64,000 nt of DNA from Citrobacter amalonaticus. Lineage in GTDB: Bacteria > Pseudomonadota > Gammaproteobacteria > Enterobacterales > Enterobacteriaceae. Positions 19,416 through 28,164 of the stretch are shown here, one piece after another. A program made the translations under genes and the position numbers. Positions within the stretch are counted from its first letter, which is position 1. The number at the start of each line of letters is the position of its first letter. The stretch is taken from positions 1,550,001 to 1,614,000 of the forward strand of contig NZ_AP024585.1 of assembly GCF_018323885.1 (NCBI RefSeq). Reading direction: 5' to 3'. The notes below the pieces were generated by a model that made no database searches, was not told where the DNA came from, and worked only from the letters and a program-made list of their open reading frames with translations.

Positions 19416-20173
19416 GCGCGTTCCATCACCTCGGGAATAAAAGAGAGTCGGTCGCTCAAACGGACAACATCGCCAACCACAATCAGTGCCGGTGGCACAA
19501 TATTCGCTTCCTGTGCTTTCGTGAGTAATGTACCGAGCGTACAAGTTAAGCGCCGCTGATTGTCCCGGGTAGCCGACATCACAATCGCCGCGGGCGTGGC
19601 CGGTGATTTGCCTCCCATCAGCAGTTCTTCACAAATAAACGGCAGGTTAGCGATCCCCATAACAATCACCAGCGTGCCGTTGAGCTTCGCCAACTGCCGC
19701 CAGTCCTGCTGCTGATTACCTTCGCGGGTATGTCCTGTCACGACATGAAAACCGGATGCCAGGTCGCGGTGGGTCACCGGGATCCCGGCGCAGGCCAGCC
19801 CGCCAATGGCGGAACTGATCCCCGGCACCACTTCGAAAGCAATGCCTTCTTCGACCAGACATTCCACCTCTTCGGCACCGCGGCCAAACACGTAAGGATC
19901 GCCGCCTTTCAGGCGCACAACGTTCCGCTGTGTTCGCGCATGCTGGATAAGCAGGGCATTGATCTCCTCCTGAGGAACACTATGATAGCCCGGACTTTTG
20001 CCAACGTTGATACAGGTACAGCTCGCTGAGCACCACTCAAGCATTTTAGGATTGACCAGCCGATCGTAAATGATGACATCAGCCTGTTGAATACACTGCA
20101 GGGCTTTAAGGGTCAGTAAGCTGATATCACCAGGACCTGCACCAACCAGCCAGACTTTTCCGGAATTTTTCAT
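19394..20173 (-). CDS. cobA: Uroporphyrinogen-III C-methyltransferase
   Basis: 259 residues, a single-domain SUMT that methylates uroporphyrinogen III at C-2 and C-7 to precorrin-2 using S-adenosylmethionine. It has GAGPGD (12-17), the SAM-pocket motif VRLKGGDPYVFGRG, VVPGISSA and IPVTHRD. It is not fused to a dehydrogenase/chelatase domain as CysG is. In this setting it probably boosts corrin supply for the B12-dependent glutamate mutase encoded 12 kb away. It is separated from the LysR gene by a divergent 0.4-kb region. Confidence 0.88.
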   Translation of the reverse strand: MKNSGKVWLVGAGPGDISLLTLKALQCIQQADVIIYDRLVNPKMLEWCSASCTCINVGKSPGYHSVPQEEINALLIQHARTQRNVVRLKGGDPYVFGRGAEEVECLVEEGIAFEVVPGISSAIGGLACAGIPVTHRDLASGFHVVTGHTREGNQQQDWRQLAKLNGTLVIVMGIANLPFICEELLMGGKSPATPAAIVMSATRDNQRRLTCTLGTLLTKAQEANIVPPALIVVGDVVRLSDRLSFIPEVMERAYSERCS

Positions 20174-20578
20174 ATGTCGTCCTTAATTATTGTCGGGAAA
20201 AACAGTAAAAATAGTAAAAGCAGATAAAAAAACGTCATCGTTTGCTTATCGTTGAGTGAACTGAATTCTCCTGAAATAATAAGTAAATAATATTGATTAA
20301 ACCCGCAAAGTTTTTTCTCCGATAAACAAGTTATCTTGAAAAATTATTAAGAACTTATTGGCGCTATTTGTCGCAAAATAACCTTAATTAAATTGTGTTT
20401 ATGGCCAGTCTTGCGTATTATTGGTTATTATTTGTTCGCCCCCTGTGTGAATAAACCATGGAGTGGATCAATGACATCCAGGTAGGAAATAAAATATAAC
20501 TCTCAGGCCAATCGGGAGTCGGTTGCATTTATTTTTTATAAATTAAACTATTTTTGTACGCGGCATATGGAAGACGTT
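20174..20578. promoter_or_regulatory. AT-rich divergent region between cobA and a LysR gene
   Basis: About 0.4 kb, strongly AT-rich. It should hold the cobA and LysR-type promoters. No cobalamin riboswitch (B12 box) or confident operator was recognised. A 13-codon ORF at 20458 has no ribosome site and is not called. Confidence 0.45.
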
Positions 20579-21487
20579 ATGAGAGGAAAGATACCAAAGA
20601 CTGAATTACTGGTGACGTTTGAAGTGGTGGCACGTCATGAAAGTTATACGCGTGCGGCGGAGGAGTTAGCATTAACGCAAAGTGCTGTATTTCGCCAGGT
20701 GAATGCACTTGAGGATTTTCTGCATACTGCATTATTTAATCATGCCAAAAAGCGGATTTTTTTAAACGAGGCCGGGAAGCATTATTTGAGCATTGTTAAA
20801 GAAACGCTAAATAAACTTGAGCGTGATACGAATACCATTATGACCTGGCAGCCCACGGTCGAAGTCATTGAACTGGCGGTCAACCCGACCTTCAGCACCC
20901 ACTGGCTGATCCCCAATCTGCGTGAATTCAACAAACTTAACCCCGATATTATCGTTAATATTCACTCGCTGGCGAACATGGGCGATTTCCTCAACCGTGA
21001 ATATGATGCGGCCATTATGCGTGAAGACTTCTGTTCGCCGTGGTCAGAAGTGGAGTATCTGTTCGAAGAGGAAATCCTCCCGGTTTGTAGCGGCAGTCTG
21101 CTGTCGCAGCCCAACCAGAAACTGGCGGTTGAAGAGTTGCTCAATGAGTTTCCCTTGTTGCATCAAAGTACGCGAATTAACGGCTGGCAGGAGTGGTTCG
21201 CCCTGTCGGATGTCAGTAGCCCACTGGTCAACAAAGGCCCGCGTTTTGATCTGCTGTCGATGCTGATCGCCGCGGTGCGATCGAATTTGGGGGTTGCGCT
21301 GCTCCCACGTTTTGCGATCCAGCACGATCTGGACAACGGTGACATGGTGATCCCTTGCGATGTGCCCATGCGCACGGGTAATCGTTTCATCATGACCTGG
21401 CGGGAAGAAAAAGCGGAATCCCGTCATTTACAGGTTTTCCGCGACTGGCTGTTACAAAAATCGGTGGTATCTCACCTGGAACGCTGA
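20579..21487 (+). CDS. LysR-family transcriptional regulator
   Basis: 302 residues from the ATG at 20579, which has GGAAGA in front; an ATG four codons earlier lacks one. N-terminal winged helix-turn-helix (ESYTRAAEELALTQSAVFRQVNALE in parts) of the GcvA/AmpR-like subgroup, followed by a periplasmic-binding-type effector domain (VIELAVNPTFSTHWLIPNL). It lies alone on the plus strand between cobA and the minus-strand glutamate fermentation block. It is therefore a candidate activator of that block, with glutamate, mesaconate or citramalate as possible ligands (inference). Confidence 0.85.
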   Translation: MRGKIPKTELLVTFEVVARHESYTRAAEELALTQSAVFRQVNALEDFLHTALFNHAKKRIFLNEAGKHYLSIVKETLNKLERDTNTIMTWQPTVEVIELAVNPTFSTHWLIPNLREFNKLNPDIIVNIHSLANMGDFLNREYDAAIMREDFCSPWSEVEYLFEEEILPVCSGSLLSQPNQKLAVEELLNEFPLLHQSTRINGWQEWFALSDVSSPLVNKGPRFDLLSMLIAAVRSNLGVALLPRFAIQHDLDNGDMVIPCDVPMRTGNRFIMTWREEKAESRHLQVFRDWLLQKSVVSHLER

Positions 21488-21510
21488 TGGCGGATGACGG
21501 GTAAACGGGA

Positions 21511-21540
21511 AGCCGGATAAGCGCATGCGCCATCCGGCAA
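21511..21540. repeat. REP element
   Basis: AGCCGGATAAGCGCATGCGC followed by CATCCGGCAA, between the convergent LysR and adenosyltransferase genes. Confidence 0.8.
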
Positions 21541-21548
21541 CGACGTAA

Positions 21549-22151
21549 CTACCAGTCAATTCCTGCCTGAGCCTGAATACCGCTGTCAAACGCATGCTTG
21601 ACCGGGCGCAGTTCGCTCACCGTATCGGCAAGCTCCAGTAACTGCGCGTGACACCCTCGCCCGGTCACAATCACACTCTGCTGCGCCGGACGCTCCCGAA
21701 TGGCGGCAATCACCTCGTCAGTATCCAGGTAGTGATACGCCAGCATGTATGTAAGTTCGTCCAGGACCACCAGATCGTAATGCGCATCGGCCAGCATGCG
21801 CTTGCTCTCTGTCCAGACAGCCTGCGCCGCCGCGATATCCGCCTCGCGGTTTTGCGTTTCCCAGGTAAACCCGGTACCCATAATGTGAAACTCAACCCCC
21901 AGCGGATGCAGGGTGTTGTATTCGCCATTATCCCACTGGCCTTTGATAAACTGCGCGACGCCAACGGTTTTACCATGACCCACCGCACGGGTGGCAGTGC
22001 CAAAGGCGGCCGTGGATTTCCCTTTTCCATTTCCGGTAAATACGATCAAAATCCCTTTTTGTTCCGTGGCGGCGGCCACACGGATTTCCACCTGTTCTTT
22101 CAGCTTTTGCTGACGCTGGCGATGACGGTCGCCATTGGCTCGCGCTTGCAT
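21549..22151 (-). CDS. Cob(I)yrinic acid a,c-diamide adenosyltransferase (BtuR/CobO type)
   Basis: 200 residues. Transfers the adenosyl group of ATP to Co(I) corrinoids, making adenosylcobalamin. P-loop GNGKGKST (41-48), followed by AAFGTATRAVGHGK, VVLDELTYML and the C-terminal SELRPVKHAFDSGIQAQAGIDW typical of BtuR/CobO. The enzyme is similar to but clearly diverged from E. coli BtuR, so it is probably a second, pathway-dedicated copy. It ends the minus-strand glutamate fermentation block and would supply the coenzyme that glutamate mutase needs. Confidence 0.9.
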   Translation of the reverse strand: MQARANGDRHRQRQQKLKEQVEIRVAAATEQKGILIVFTGNGKGKSTAAFGTATRAVGHGKTVGVAQFIKGQWDNGEYNTLHPLGVEFHIMGTGFTWETQNREADIAAAQAVWTESKRMLADAHYDLVVLDELTYMLAYHYLDTDEVIAAIRERPAQQSVIVTGRGCHAQLLELADTVSELRPVKHAFDSGIQAQAGIDW

Positions 22152-22160
22152 AAACGCTCC

Positions 22161-23813
22161 TTAATGTCCTGCCGGGCAGGATGCACAACGATGCTGTTGT
22201 TCAAACTGACTGAAGAAGTTGTTTCCTTTGTCGTCTACCAGCACGAAGGCAGGCAGGTTTTCAACTTCCATCATCCAGACCGCTTCCATTCCCAGTTCGG
22301 GATATTCGAGGCAGCGCAGGCTTTTCACGTATTGCTGCGCCAGCAAGGCGGCGGCGCCACCGATGCTGCCGAGGTTGAATCCGCCGTGTTTATGGCAAGC
22401 CTCGGTGACTTGCGCACTGCGGTTGCCTTTGGACAGCATGATCAGGCTACCGCCAGCGGCCTGGAAAGCGTCGACATAGCCGTCCATGCGCCCGCCGGTG
22501 GTTGGCCCGAGCGAACCACAGGCCATCTGATCCGGCGTTTTAGCCGGGCCGGCATAGTAGACAATGTGATCTTTCATGTACGCTGGCATCGCTTCGCCGT
22601 TGTCCAGGCGCTCTTTGAGTTTGGCATGCACGATGTCGCGGGCGACGACGATCGGGCCGTTTAGCGAAAGCCGCGTGCCGACTGGCAGGGTGGATAAATC
22701 ATGCAGGATCTCGCGCAGCGGACGGTTCAAATCCAGGTTTACGCTCTGTGCGCTGTTCTCGATGCGGCTGGATTCAGGGATAAATTTACCTGGGTTATGC
22801 TCGAGTTTTTCCAGCCAGATCCCGTGTTTGTTGATCTTCGCTTTGATATTGCGATCGGCGGAGCAGGAGAGCGCCATCGCGATCGGGCAGGAGCCGCCGT
22901 GGCGCGGCAGACGAATTACGCGAATATCATGGGCGAAATATTTACCGCCAAACTGCGCGCCAATGCCAAATTCGCGGCTGGCATTGAGCAGCGCGGATTC
23001 CAGCGCCGTGTCACGAAACGCCTGACCCAGCTCATTACCGCTGGTGGGCAGGTTGTCGTAATACTTGGTTGAAGCCAGTTTGGCGACCTTGAGCGCCTGA
23101 TCTGCGGAGAGACCGCCGACGACAAAAGCGATGTGATACGGCGGGCAGGCTGCGGTGCCCAGTGATTTCATCTTCTCGATCAGGAATGCGGTGAGCTTTT
23201 CCGGTTGCAGGATCGATTTGGTCTCCTGGAACAGCGCCGCCTTGTTGGCTGAACCGCCGCCCTTATTGACAAACAAGAAGCGGTATTCGTTACCCGGTGT
23301 GGCGCTGATATCGATCTGCGCCGGCAGGTTGGTGCCGGTATTCACCTCGGTATACATATCCAGTGGGGCGTTTTGCGAATAGCGCAGGTTATTTTCTTTA
23401 AAGGTGGTGTAAATCCCTTTGCTGAGCGCTTCGGCGTCATCGCCGCCGGTCCATATCTGTTGGCCTTTGCTGGCGACCACTGTCGCTGTACCCGTGTCCT
23501 GGCAGTTCGGCAGCACGCCTTTCGCCGACACTTCCGCATTACGTAACAGCTGCAGGGCGACATATTTGTCGTTACTGCTGGCCTGCGGATCGTGCAGGAT
23601 GCTGGCGATCTGCTTTAAATGTCCGGAGCGCAGGAAGAACGATGCTTCATAGAATGCCTGTTGCGCCAGCAGCGTTAATGCTTCCGGCGCCACTTTGATG
23701 ACCTCTTCGCCATCTAACTCTGTCACCGTAACATGCTGATTGCTCAGTAATTCGTATTCCGTACTCTCTTTGCTTTGTACAAAGAGTTCTTGCCAGACAA
23801 AGGGTTTAGACAT
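22161..23813 (-). CDS. fumD: Class I fumarase / mesaconase, FumD-like
   Basis: 550 residues from ATG at 23813, which has GTGAGAAG upstream; a GTG four codons earlier is less likely. Iron-sulfur class I fumarase with cluster cysteines in LPNCQDTGT (about Cys104), TAACPPYH and LSCSADRN, plus [21 protein letters not shown]. It is clearly different from FumA/FumB. Class I fumarases hydrate mesaconate as well as fumarate. E. coli O157:H7 FumD, encoded with methylaspartate-pathway genes, is a known (S)-citramalate-forming mesaconase. The neighbours here make that the most likely role. The symbol is by analogy, not proven orthology. Confidence 0.85.
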   Translation of the reverse strand: MSKPFVWQELFVQSKESTEYELLSNQHVTVTELDGEEVIKVAPEALTLLAQQAFYEASFFLRSGHLKQIASILHDPQASSNDKYVALQLLRNAEVSAKGVLPNCQDTGTATVVASKGQQIWTGGDDAEALSKGIYTTFKENNLRYSQNAPLDMYTEVNTGTNLPAQIDISATPGNEYRFLFVNKGGGSANKAALFQETKSILQPEKLTAFLIEKMKSLGTAACPPYHIAFVVGGLSADQALKVAKLASTKYYDNLPTSGNELGQAFRDTALESALLNASREFGIGAQFGGKYFAHDIRVIRLPRHGGSCPIAMALSCSADRNIKAKINKHGIWLEKLEHNPGKFIPESSRIENSAQSVNLDLNRPLREILHDLSTLPVGTRLSLNGPIVVARDIVHAKLKERLDNGEAMPAYMKDHIVYYAGPAKTPDQMACGSLGPTTGGRMDGYVDAFQAAGGSLIMLSKGNRSAQVTEACHKHGGFNLGSIGGAAALLAQQYVKSLRCLEYPELGMEAVWMMEVENLPAFVLVDDKGNNFFSQFEQQHRCASCPAGH

Positions 23814-23840
23814 GTTACTTCTCACGTTAAGGTTGATATC

Positions 23841-23922
23841 GCCGGAGGGCGGCGTCGCGCCGTATCCGACCTACAAAAATGCCTGATTCGTAGGCCGGAT
23901 GCGCATGAGCGCCATCCGGCAT
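23841..23922. repeat. REP pair (BIME-like)
   Basis: A REP-like palindrome GCCGGAGGGCGGCG...CGTATCCGACCTAC (23841-23873) and a second GTAGGCCGGATGCGC...GCGCCATCCGGCAT (23890-23922) fill the gap between the glutaminase and fumarase genes. Confidence 0.8.
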
Positions 23923-23926
23923 CCAC

Positions 23927-24928
23927 TTAATGCGCCATAAAGAGATTGGCCTGCGTTGCATGGGCAACATATTCAATAGTCTGCTGGGCGCGCACGCTGT
24001 TCCCGGCGCTGTCCAGCGGCGGTGAGTAAACGGCAATGGCGTACTGTCCCGGTACCACCGCGACCATGCCCCCGCCGACGCCGCTTTTCGCCGGAATACC
24101 GACGGTGTACAGCCATTTTCCGCTGCCGTCATAGAGACCGGCGATGGCCATTTCAGCCAGCACCTGCGGTACATAACGCTCATTGAGCAACTGTTTGCCG
24201 TTGAACGGCGATTTACCCTTGTTGGCCAGCACGGCACCCATTTTGGCAAGCTGCTCAACGGTGACGTCTACTGAACACTGGCGGGTGTAAATCTCTACGG
24301 CCTCCTGCGTATCGCCGTAGAAGCTGTTGTACGATGCCATCAGTTGCGCCAGCGCCTGATTGTGTTGGTTGGTCTCCATTTCCGATCTGAATACCGGTTC
24401 ATTGACCGTGAGCGTGGCGTCGGCCCAGGCGTTCAGGTTGGTGAGGATTTTGTTCCAGCGGTCGGTTTTGTCTTTGGCGTCAATCAGGCTGACGGTACTC
24501 ATGGCACCTGCATTGACCAGCGGATTCTCCGGTGCGCCCTTCGTGAGTTCGACCGCGAGGCCGGAATTAAAGGGCAGGCCGGTGGCATTAGCGCCGAGTT
24601 TATCCAGTACCTCCTGCGGCCCGTGCTGTTCCATCGCCAGCGCGAGGGTGAAGACTTTGCTCAGCGATTCCATCGGGAATGCTTTGTTGATGTCTCCTGC
24701 CTGGTAAATTTTGCCGTCAACGGTAGCGAGGGTAATGGCGAAGTTGTTGGGGCTGTAAGTGGCAAGGGCAGGGATGTAGTCGGCGACTTTGCCGTCGTTG
24801 TTACTTTTGTATTTCTGGTGTGCCTGTTCGATCAATGCGGCGTAGTCCGGCGCCGTTTGCGCCAGCGCGGCGGCGCTAAAAAACAGGCTGGCGGTTAACA
24901 TGCTCGCGCCGAAGAATTTTACGTTCAT
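23927..24928 (-). CDS. glsA: Glutaminase with signal peptide (periplasmic)
   Basis: 333 residues from MNVKFFGAS. Serine-type glutaminase (EC 3.5.1.2) of the beta-lactamase-like fold, with the SxxK pair Ser88/Lys91 in PMESLSKVF, PLVNAGAMS, and AKSGVGGGMV near the end. The first 23 residues form a classical signal peptide ending ALFFSAAALA-type with a likely cut before Gln24. Cytoplasmic GlsA/YbaS proteins lack this. It would deamidate glutamine to glutamate outside the inner membrane, next to a gene for an acidic substrate symporter. This is the third-last gene of the glutamate fermentation block. Confidence 0.88.
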   Translation of the reverse strand: MNVKFFGASMLTASLFFSAAALAQTAPDYAALIEQAHQKYKSNNDGKVADYIPALATYSPNNFAITLATVDGKIYQAGDINKAFPMESLSKVFTLALAMEQHGPQEVLDKLGANATGLPFNSGLAVELTKGAPENPLVNAGAMSTVSLIDAKDKTDRWNKILTNLNAWADATLTVNEPVFRSEMETNQHNQALAQLMASYNSFYGDTQEAVEIYTRQCSVDVTVEQLAKMGAVLANKGKSPFNGKQLLNERYVPQVLAEMAIAGLYDGSGKWLYTVGIPAKSGVGGGMVAVVPGQYAIAVYSPPLDSAGNSVRAQQTIEYVAHATQANLFMAH

Positions 24929-24957
24929 GGTGCAACCTTGTTGGTGTGATTGGCATG

Positions 24958-24988
24958 TTGCCGGAAGGGGCGAGTGCTTATCCGGCAA
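24958..24988. repeat. REP-like palindrome
   Basis: TTGCCGGAAGGGGCG followed by TGCTTATCCGGCAA between the symporter and glutaminase genes. Confidence 0.65.
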
Positions 24989-24998
24989 CCTTATATCA

Positions 24999-26306
24999 TC
25001 AGGACATCACCACTTCTGACGGCTCAGTGGCAGGACGCTCCTGTTCTGGCGTTTTGACCGGCGCAGTACCCCGGCAGCCGGAACCGAAATGTTCGCCTTC
25101 CCAGCGACTGACAATCGCGGCGCCCATGGCGTTACTCATCACGTTGGTTGCAGAACGGCCCATGTCGAGGAACGGATCGACACCCATCAGCAGGATCAGA
25201 CCGGCTTCCGGAATGTTGAACTGGTTGAGGGTAGCGGCAATGACCACCATCGAGGCACGCGGTACGCCTGCCATACCTTTAGAAGTCAACATCAGGATCA
25301 GCAGCATGGTGATTTGCTCGCCCATGCTCAGCTCAATGTTGCACGCCTGCGCGATAAAGACGGTGGCAAACGAGCAGTAGGCCATTGAACCCACGAGGTT
25401 GAAGGAGTAACCGATAGGCAGTACGAAACTGGCAATCTTGGACGAGACGCCGAATTTCTCCAGCTTATCCAGAGTACCCGGGAACGCGGCTTCCGAGCTG
25501 GACGTGGTAAATGCCAGCAGTGCCGGTTCGAGGATCGCTTTCGTCAGGCGACCGATGCACGGACCGACAATCATCGTTGACAGGCCGATGAGGATCGCCC
25601 ACAGCATACCCAGCGTCAGGTAGAACTCACCCATGAAGATCCCGGCGCTCACCATCACGCCCAGCCCGCGTTCAGCGATAAGCCCGGAGATAGCGGCGAA
25701 TACCGTTAACGGGGCGAACAGCATGACGTAACCCGTCAGTTTCAGCATGACGTGAACCAGAGAGTCGAGCACCTTCACGATCGGTTCGGCTTTCTCACCA
25801 ATCGCCGCCAGGCTACAGCCGAGAAAGATCGAGAACACAACGATTTGCAGGATTTCGTTACGCGCCATGGCGTCAACGATACTGGTCGGTACGGCGTGAG
25901 AAATAAACACTTTCAGCGTGAACGGTTCAGACTGAACGGCCGCCACGGCCCCGGCGTCATGGGCAACAAAGTTAATGCCCGCGCCTGGCTGGAACAGGTT
26001 GACGATCACCAGACCCAGCGCAATCGACAGCAGTGAGGCGCAAATAAACAGGAAAAAAGTTTTTGAAAATATACGCCCCAGCGTTTTCGCATCGCCCATT
26101 TTCGCGATGCCGACAACCAGGGTTGAAATAACCAACGGCGCGATAATCATTTTCACCATACGTAAGAATATGGTGGTGAAAATAGAGATATCCTGCGCAT
26201 ACGATTTTGCTGTATCAGCCGATGCCATATTATTAATAGCCACCCCGGCAATCATGCCGAGTATCAGGCCTAATATGATCATTTTTGTTAGACTTATTTT
26301 CTTCAT
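24999..26306 (-). CDS. Dicarboxylate/glutamate:cation symporter (DAACS family)
   Basis: 435 residues, a GltP/DctA-type elevator transporter. Hairpin motif AFTTSSSEAAFP, GMAGVPRAS in the second hairpin, and the substrate-site helix GVDPFLDMGRSATNVMSNAMG, whose Asp and Arg bind acidic amino acids or C4-dicarboxylates. The tail (about 20 residues) is hydrophilic and Pro/Glu-rich. The position next to a periplasmic glutaminase and glutamate mutase genes argues for glutamate uptake. A dicarboxylate role cannot be excluded. Confidence 0.88.
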   Translation of the reverse strand: MKKISLTKMIILGLILGMIAGVAINNMASADTAKSYAQDISIFTTIFLRMVKMIIAPLVISTLVVGIAKMGDAKTLGRIFSKTFFLFICASLLSIALGLVIVNLFQPGAGINFVAHDAGAVAAVQSEPFTLKVFISHAVPTSIVDAMARNEILQIVVFSIFLGCSLAAIGEKAEPIVKVLDSLVHVMLKLTGYVMLFAPLTVFAAISGLIAERGLGVMVSAGIFMGEFYLTLGMLWAILIGLSTMIVGPCIGRLTKAILEPALLAFTTSSSEAAFPGTLDKLEKFGVSSKIASFVLPIGYSFNLVGSMAYCSFATVFIAQACNIELSMGEQITMLLILMLTSKGMAGVPRASMVVIAATLNQFNIPEAGLILLMGVDPFLDMGRSATNVMSNAMGAAIVSRWEGEHFGSGCRGTAPVKTPEQERPATEPSEVVMS

Positions 26307-26352
26307 GTTTACTCCATCGGATCTAGGCTGGTCTGTGAAGTGTTGTAGGGTC

Positions 26353-26390
26353 GCGTGCGCCAGAGCCAGGACAGCAGCTCAGGCGCACGC
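26353..26390 (-). promoter_or_regulatory. GC stem-loop in the 170-bp gap before the symporter gene
   Basis: GCGTGCGCC (26353-26361) and GGCGCACGC (26382-26390) form a perfect 9-bp stem with a 20-nt loop. It lies between the DUF4387 gene and the symporter in the only long gap in the upstream half of the block. There is no T tract on the minus strand, so it is more likely an mRNA-processing or attenuation site than a plain terminator. A promoter for the symporter could also lie in this gap. Confidence 0.4.
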
Positions 26391-26476
26391 AGGTTATGAC
26401 CAACCGCATGAATTATCTGGAATACAGTGATACAGCGAAATCCTGTACGCCAATGGACGTTGTTGTATTTTATTTG

Positions 26477-26794
26477 TTACAGATCGAACTCAATACTTAA
26501 TAACGGCGCATGCTGCTGCGCGCCATAAACATCATTGTCACCAACGTTGCCGGAAATAATATCGCGAGGCATCACGATTTTTACGGCATTCGCCGGGTCA
26601 AACCAGACGATGCGATGAATAAAATCAGGTTCAACGTTATATAAGCGGGCAATTAACTGCGGGGTTAATTGCTCAGAACGTTTTACCCGCTGATAGTCTT
26701 CGCGCGTTTTAAATAAAATATCTAACACCAGTTCATACGGTCCGGCGTTTTTAGAACGAATCACCTGCGCCAGGGTGCAAATAGCGTGTTTCAT
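26477..26794 (-). CDS. DUF4387 family protein
   Basis: 105 residues of a small conserved family without known function. The signature stretches are LAQVIRSKNAGPYELVLDILF and DIISGNVGDNDVYGAQQHAP (the latter near the C-terminus). It overlaps the AtuA-like gene by 4 bp (translational coupling). The two proteins are commonly neighbours or fused in other bacteria, suggesting that they form one enzyme. No signal peptide or membrane segment is seen. Confidence 0.75.
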   Translation of the reverse strand: MKHAICTLAQVIRSKNAGPYELVLDILFKTREDYQRVKRSEQLTPQLIARLYNVEPDFIHRIVWFDPANAVKIVMPRDIISGNVGDNDVYGAQQHAPLLSIEFDL

Positions 26795-28161
26795 GCCTGA
26801 ACTCCTTCTGGCGTCACCTGTTCGATATGGAAGTCAAAACGCAGGGCGTCGCTGGCTTCGATCAGGTGATAGATTGAGAACTCATACACCGGCCCGCTTT
26901 GAATGTCGGATGGCGAGAACGGGAAGGCGAGGTTGCCTGCCGTGGCGATCCGGTTTTCGTAGCCGTAGTGCAACAGAGTAGATCGCACCAGCGAACAGAC
27001 GCTGTTGGCGATATCCTGCGTCGGCGCGACCACGTCCAGCAAAATGCCCAGCTCATGCCCGGCGGTTTGCACCGGTTCATGGTTACCCATCACGCCGTTC
27101 TTGCCGTACAGGTGGAACGTCATGCGGATGCTGTCATCATTCAGCGAGAGGTTGCGGGCGACGCTGGCCTGAACTTCTTCGAGAATGGTGTCGATGCTGG
27201 CAATCATGATCGGATCGCGGGTACCGGCGATGGTCAGGCAACGGAAGCCCACCTGACGCGCGCCTTCCAGTTTCAGCGCATACGGCGTTGCTTCATGACG
27301 TGAACCGCTGACGTACACTTCGCCATCGTTTACCGCTTTGAAACTGCACCCTTTCAGGTTCAGCACGCCGCCCGGGCCTGGCAGGAAGTACGGATCGGAT
27401 TTCTCATACAGGGTATGTGCCGCCGCCGACGTTTCGGTGAACTTGCGTTTCGGGTTGAACGTCTTCAGCGTAAAGCCGTTGTCGTCGATAATCCCCATTG
27501 CGCAGTCAGAACCGGAACCTGGGGTGGCGGCAATGGCCGCACATTCCAGGATCTTGCCACAGTGCAGCGCCAGACCTTCATCAAAGCCCTGCATAATCGG
27601 CAGCGCCGCGAAGCAGGCCGGATCATAAGCCCGTCCGCCCAATACCACCTGCGCACCGGCTTCCAGCGCCCGCTGGAACGGTTCGATCCCCATCTGCGCC
27701 ACGATGTAGGTGCTCTCTTCGATCGCCTCGTGGGTCAGTGCCGGAACAAAGTCCAGCGCGGTGATTTTGCCGTTATCCAGCGCCTGGTGAACCACCTCTT
27801 TATTGACATCCGATGGGATCAGCGCCATGGAGAAGGACAGTTTTTCTTCCTGTGCGATCTCCAGGATAATCTGCCGACACCACTCAAGGTGCGGTGCAGC
27901 ACCGGATCCCCCGGCGGTGCCGATCACCACCGGAATGTTGTTCTTAACGCCCGCCGTGATCATATAGCGCAGATCGCGTTTCACTCCGGCCCGATCGGTA
28001 AACGGTTTACCCGCCCCCAGGTAGTGGGGGCCGGGATCGGAGGAGCCTGCGTCAACCGCGATCAGATCCGGTGACTCTTCCATGGCTTTACGAAAGCTCT
28101 CTTCCGGGAAGCCATAGCCCAGGATAGCCGTCGGCGATAAGATCTTAAATGTGCGTGCCAT
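26791..28161 (-). CDS. AtuA-like (DUF1446) family protein
   Basis: 456 residues related to the N-terminal part of AtuA, a protein needed for acyclic terpene use in Pseudomonas whose reaction is not established. Conserved DAGSSDPGPHYLGAG (residues 37-51), GTAGGSGAAPH and VLGGRAYDPACFAALP suggest a phosphate- or CoA-binding enzyme. It lies 3 bp from the methylaspartate ammonia-lyase gene in the fermentation operon. A role in the pathway step after mesaconate or citramalate is a reasonable guess, but no function is assigned. Confidence 0.75.
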   Translation of the reverse strand: MARTFKILSPTAILGYGFPEESFRKAMEESPDLIAVDAGSSDPGPHYLGAGKPFTDRAGVKRDLRYMITAGVKNNIPVVIGTAGGSGAAPHLEWCRQIILEIAQEEKLSFSMALIPSDVNKEVVHQALDNGKITALDFVPALTHEAIEESTYIVAQMGIEPFQRALEAGAQVVLGGRAYDPACFAALPIMQGFDEGLALHCGKILECAAIAATPGSGSDCAMGIIDDNGFTLKTFNPKRKFTETSAAAHTLYEKSDPYFLPGPGGVLNLKGCSFKAVNDGEVYVSGSRHEATPYALKLEGARQVGFRCLTIAGTRDPIMIASIDTILEEVQASVARNLSLNDDSIRMTFHLYGKNGVMGNHEPVQTAGHELGILLDVVAPTQDIANSVCSLVRSTLLHYGYENRIATAGNLAFPFSPSDIQSGPVYEFSIYHLIEASDALRFDFHIEQVTPEGVQA

Positions 28162-28164
28162 CTC

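Noticed and set aside
20458..20499. 13-codon ORF (MEWINDIQVGNKI) before the LysR gene, possible leader peptide
   Set aside because: No Shine-Dalgarno sequence and no attenuator hairpin beside it.
20174..20578. Cobalamin riboswitch near the B12 genes
   Set aside because: No B12-box or matching folded leader could be seen here, upstream of glmS, or upstream of the adenosyltransferase gene.
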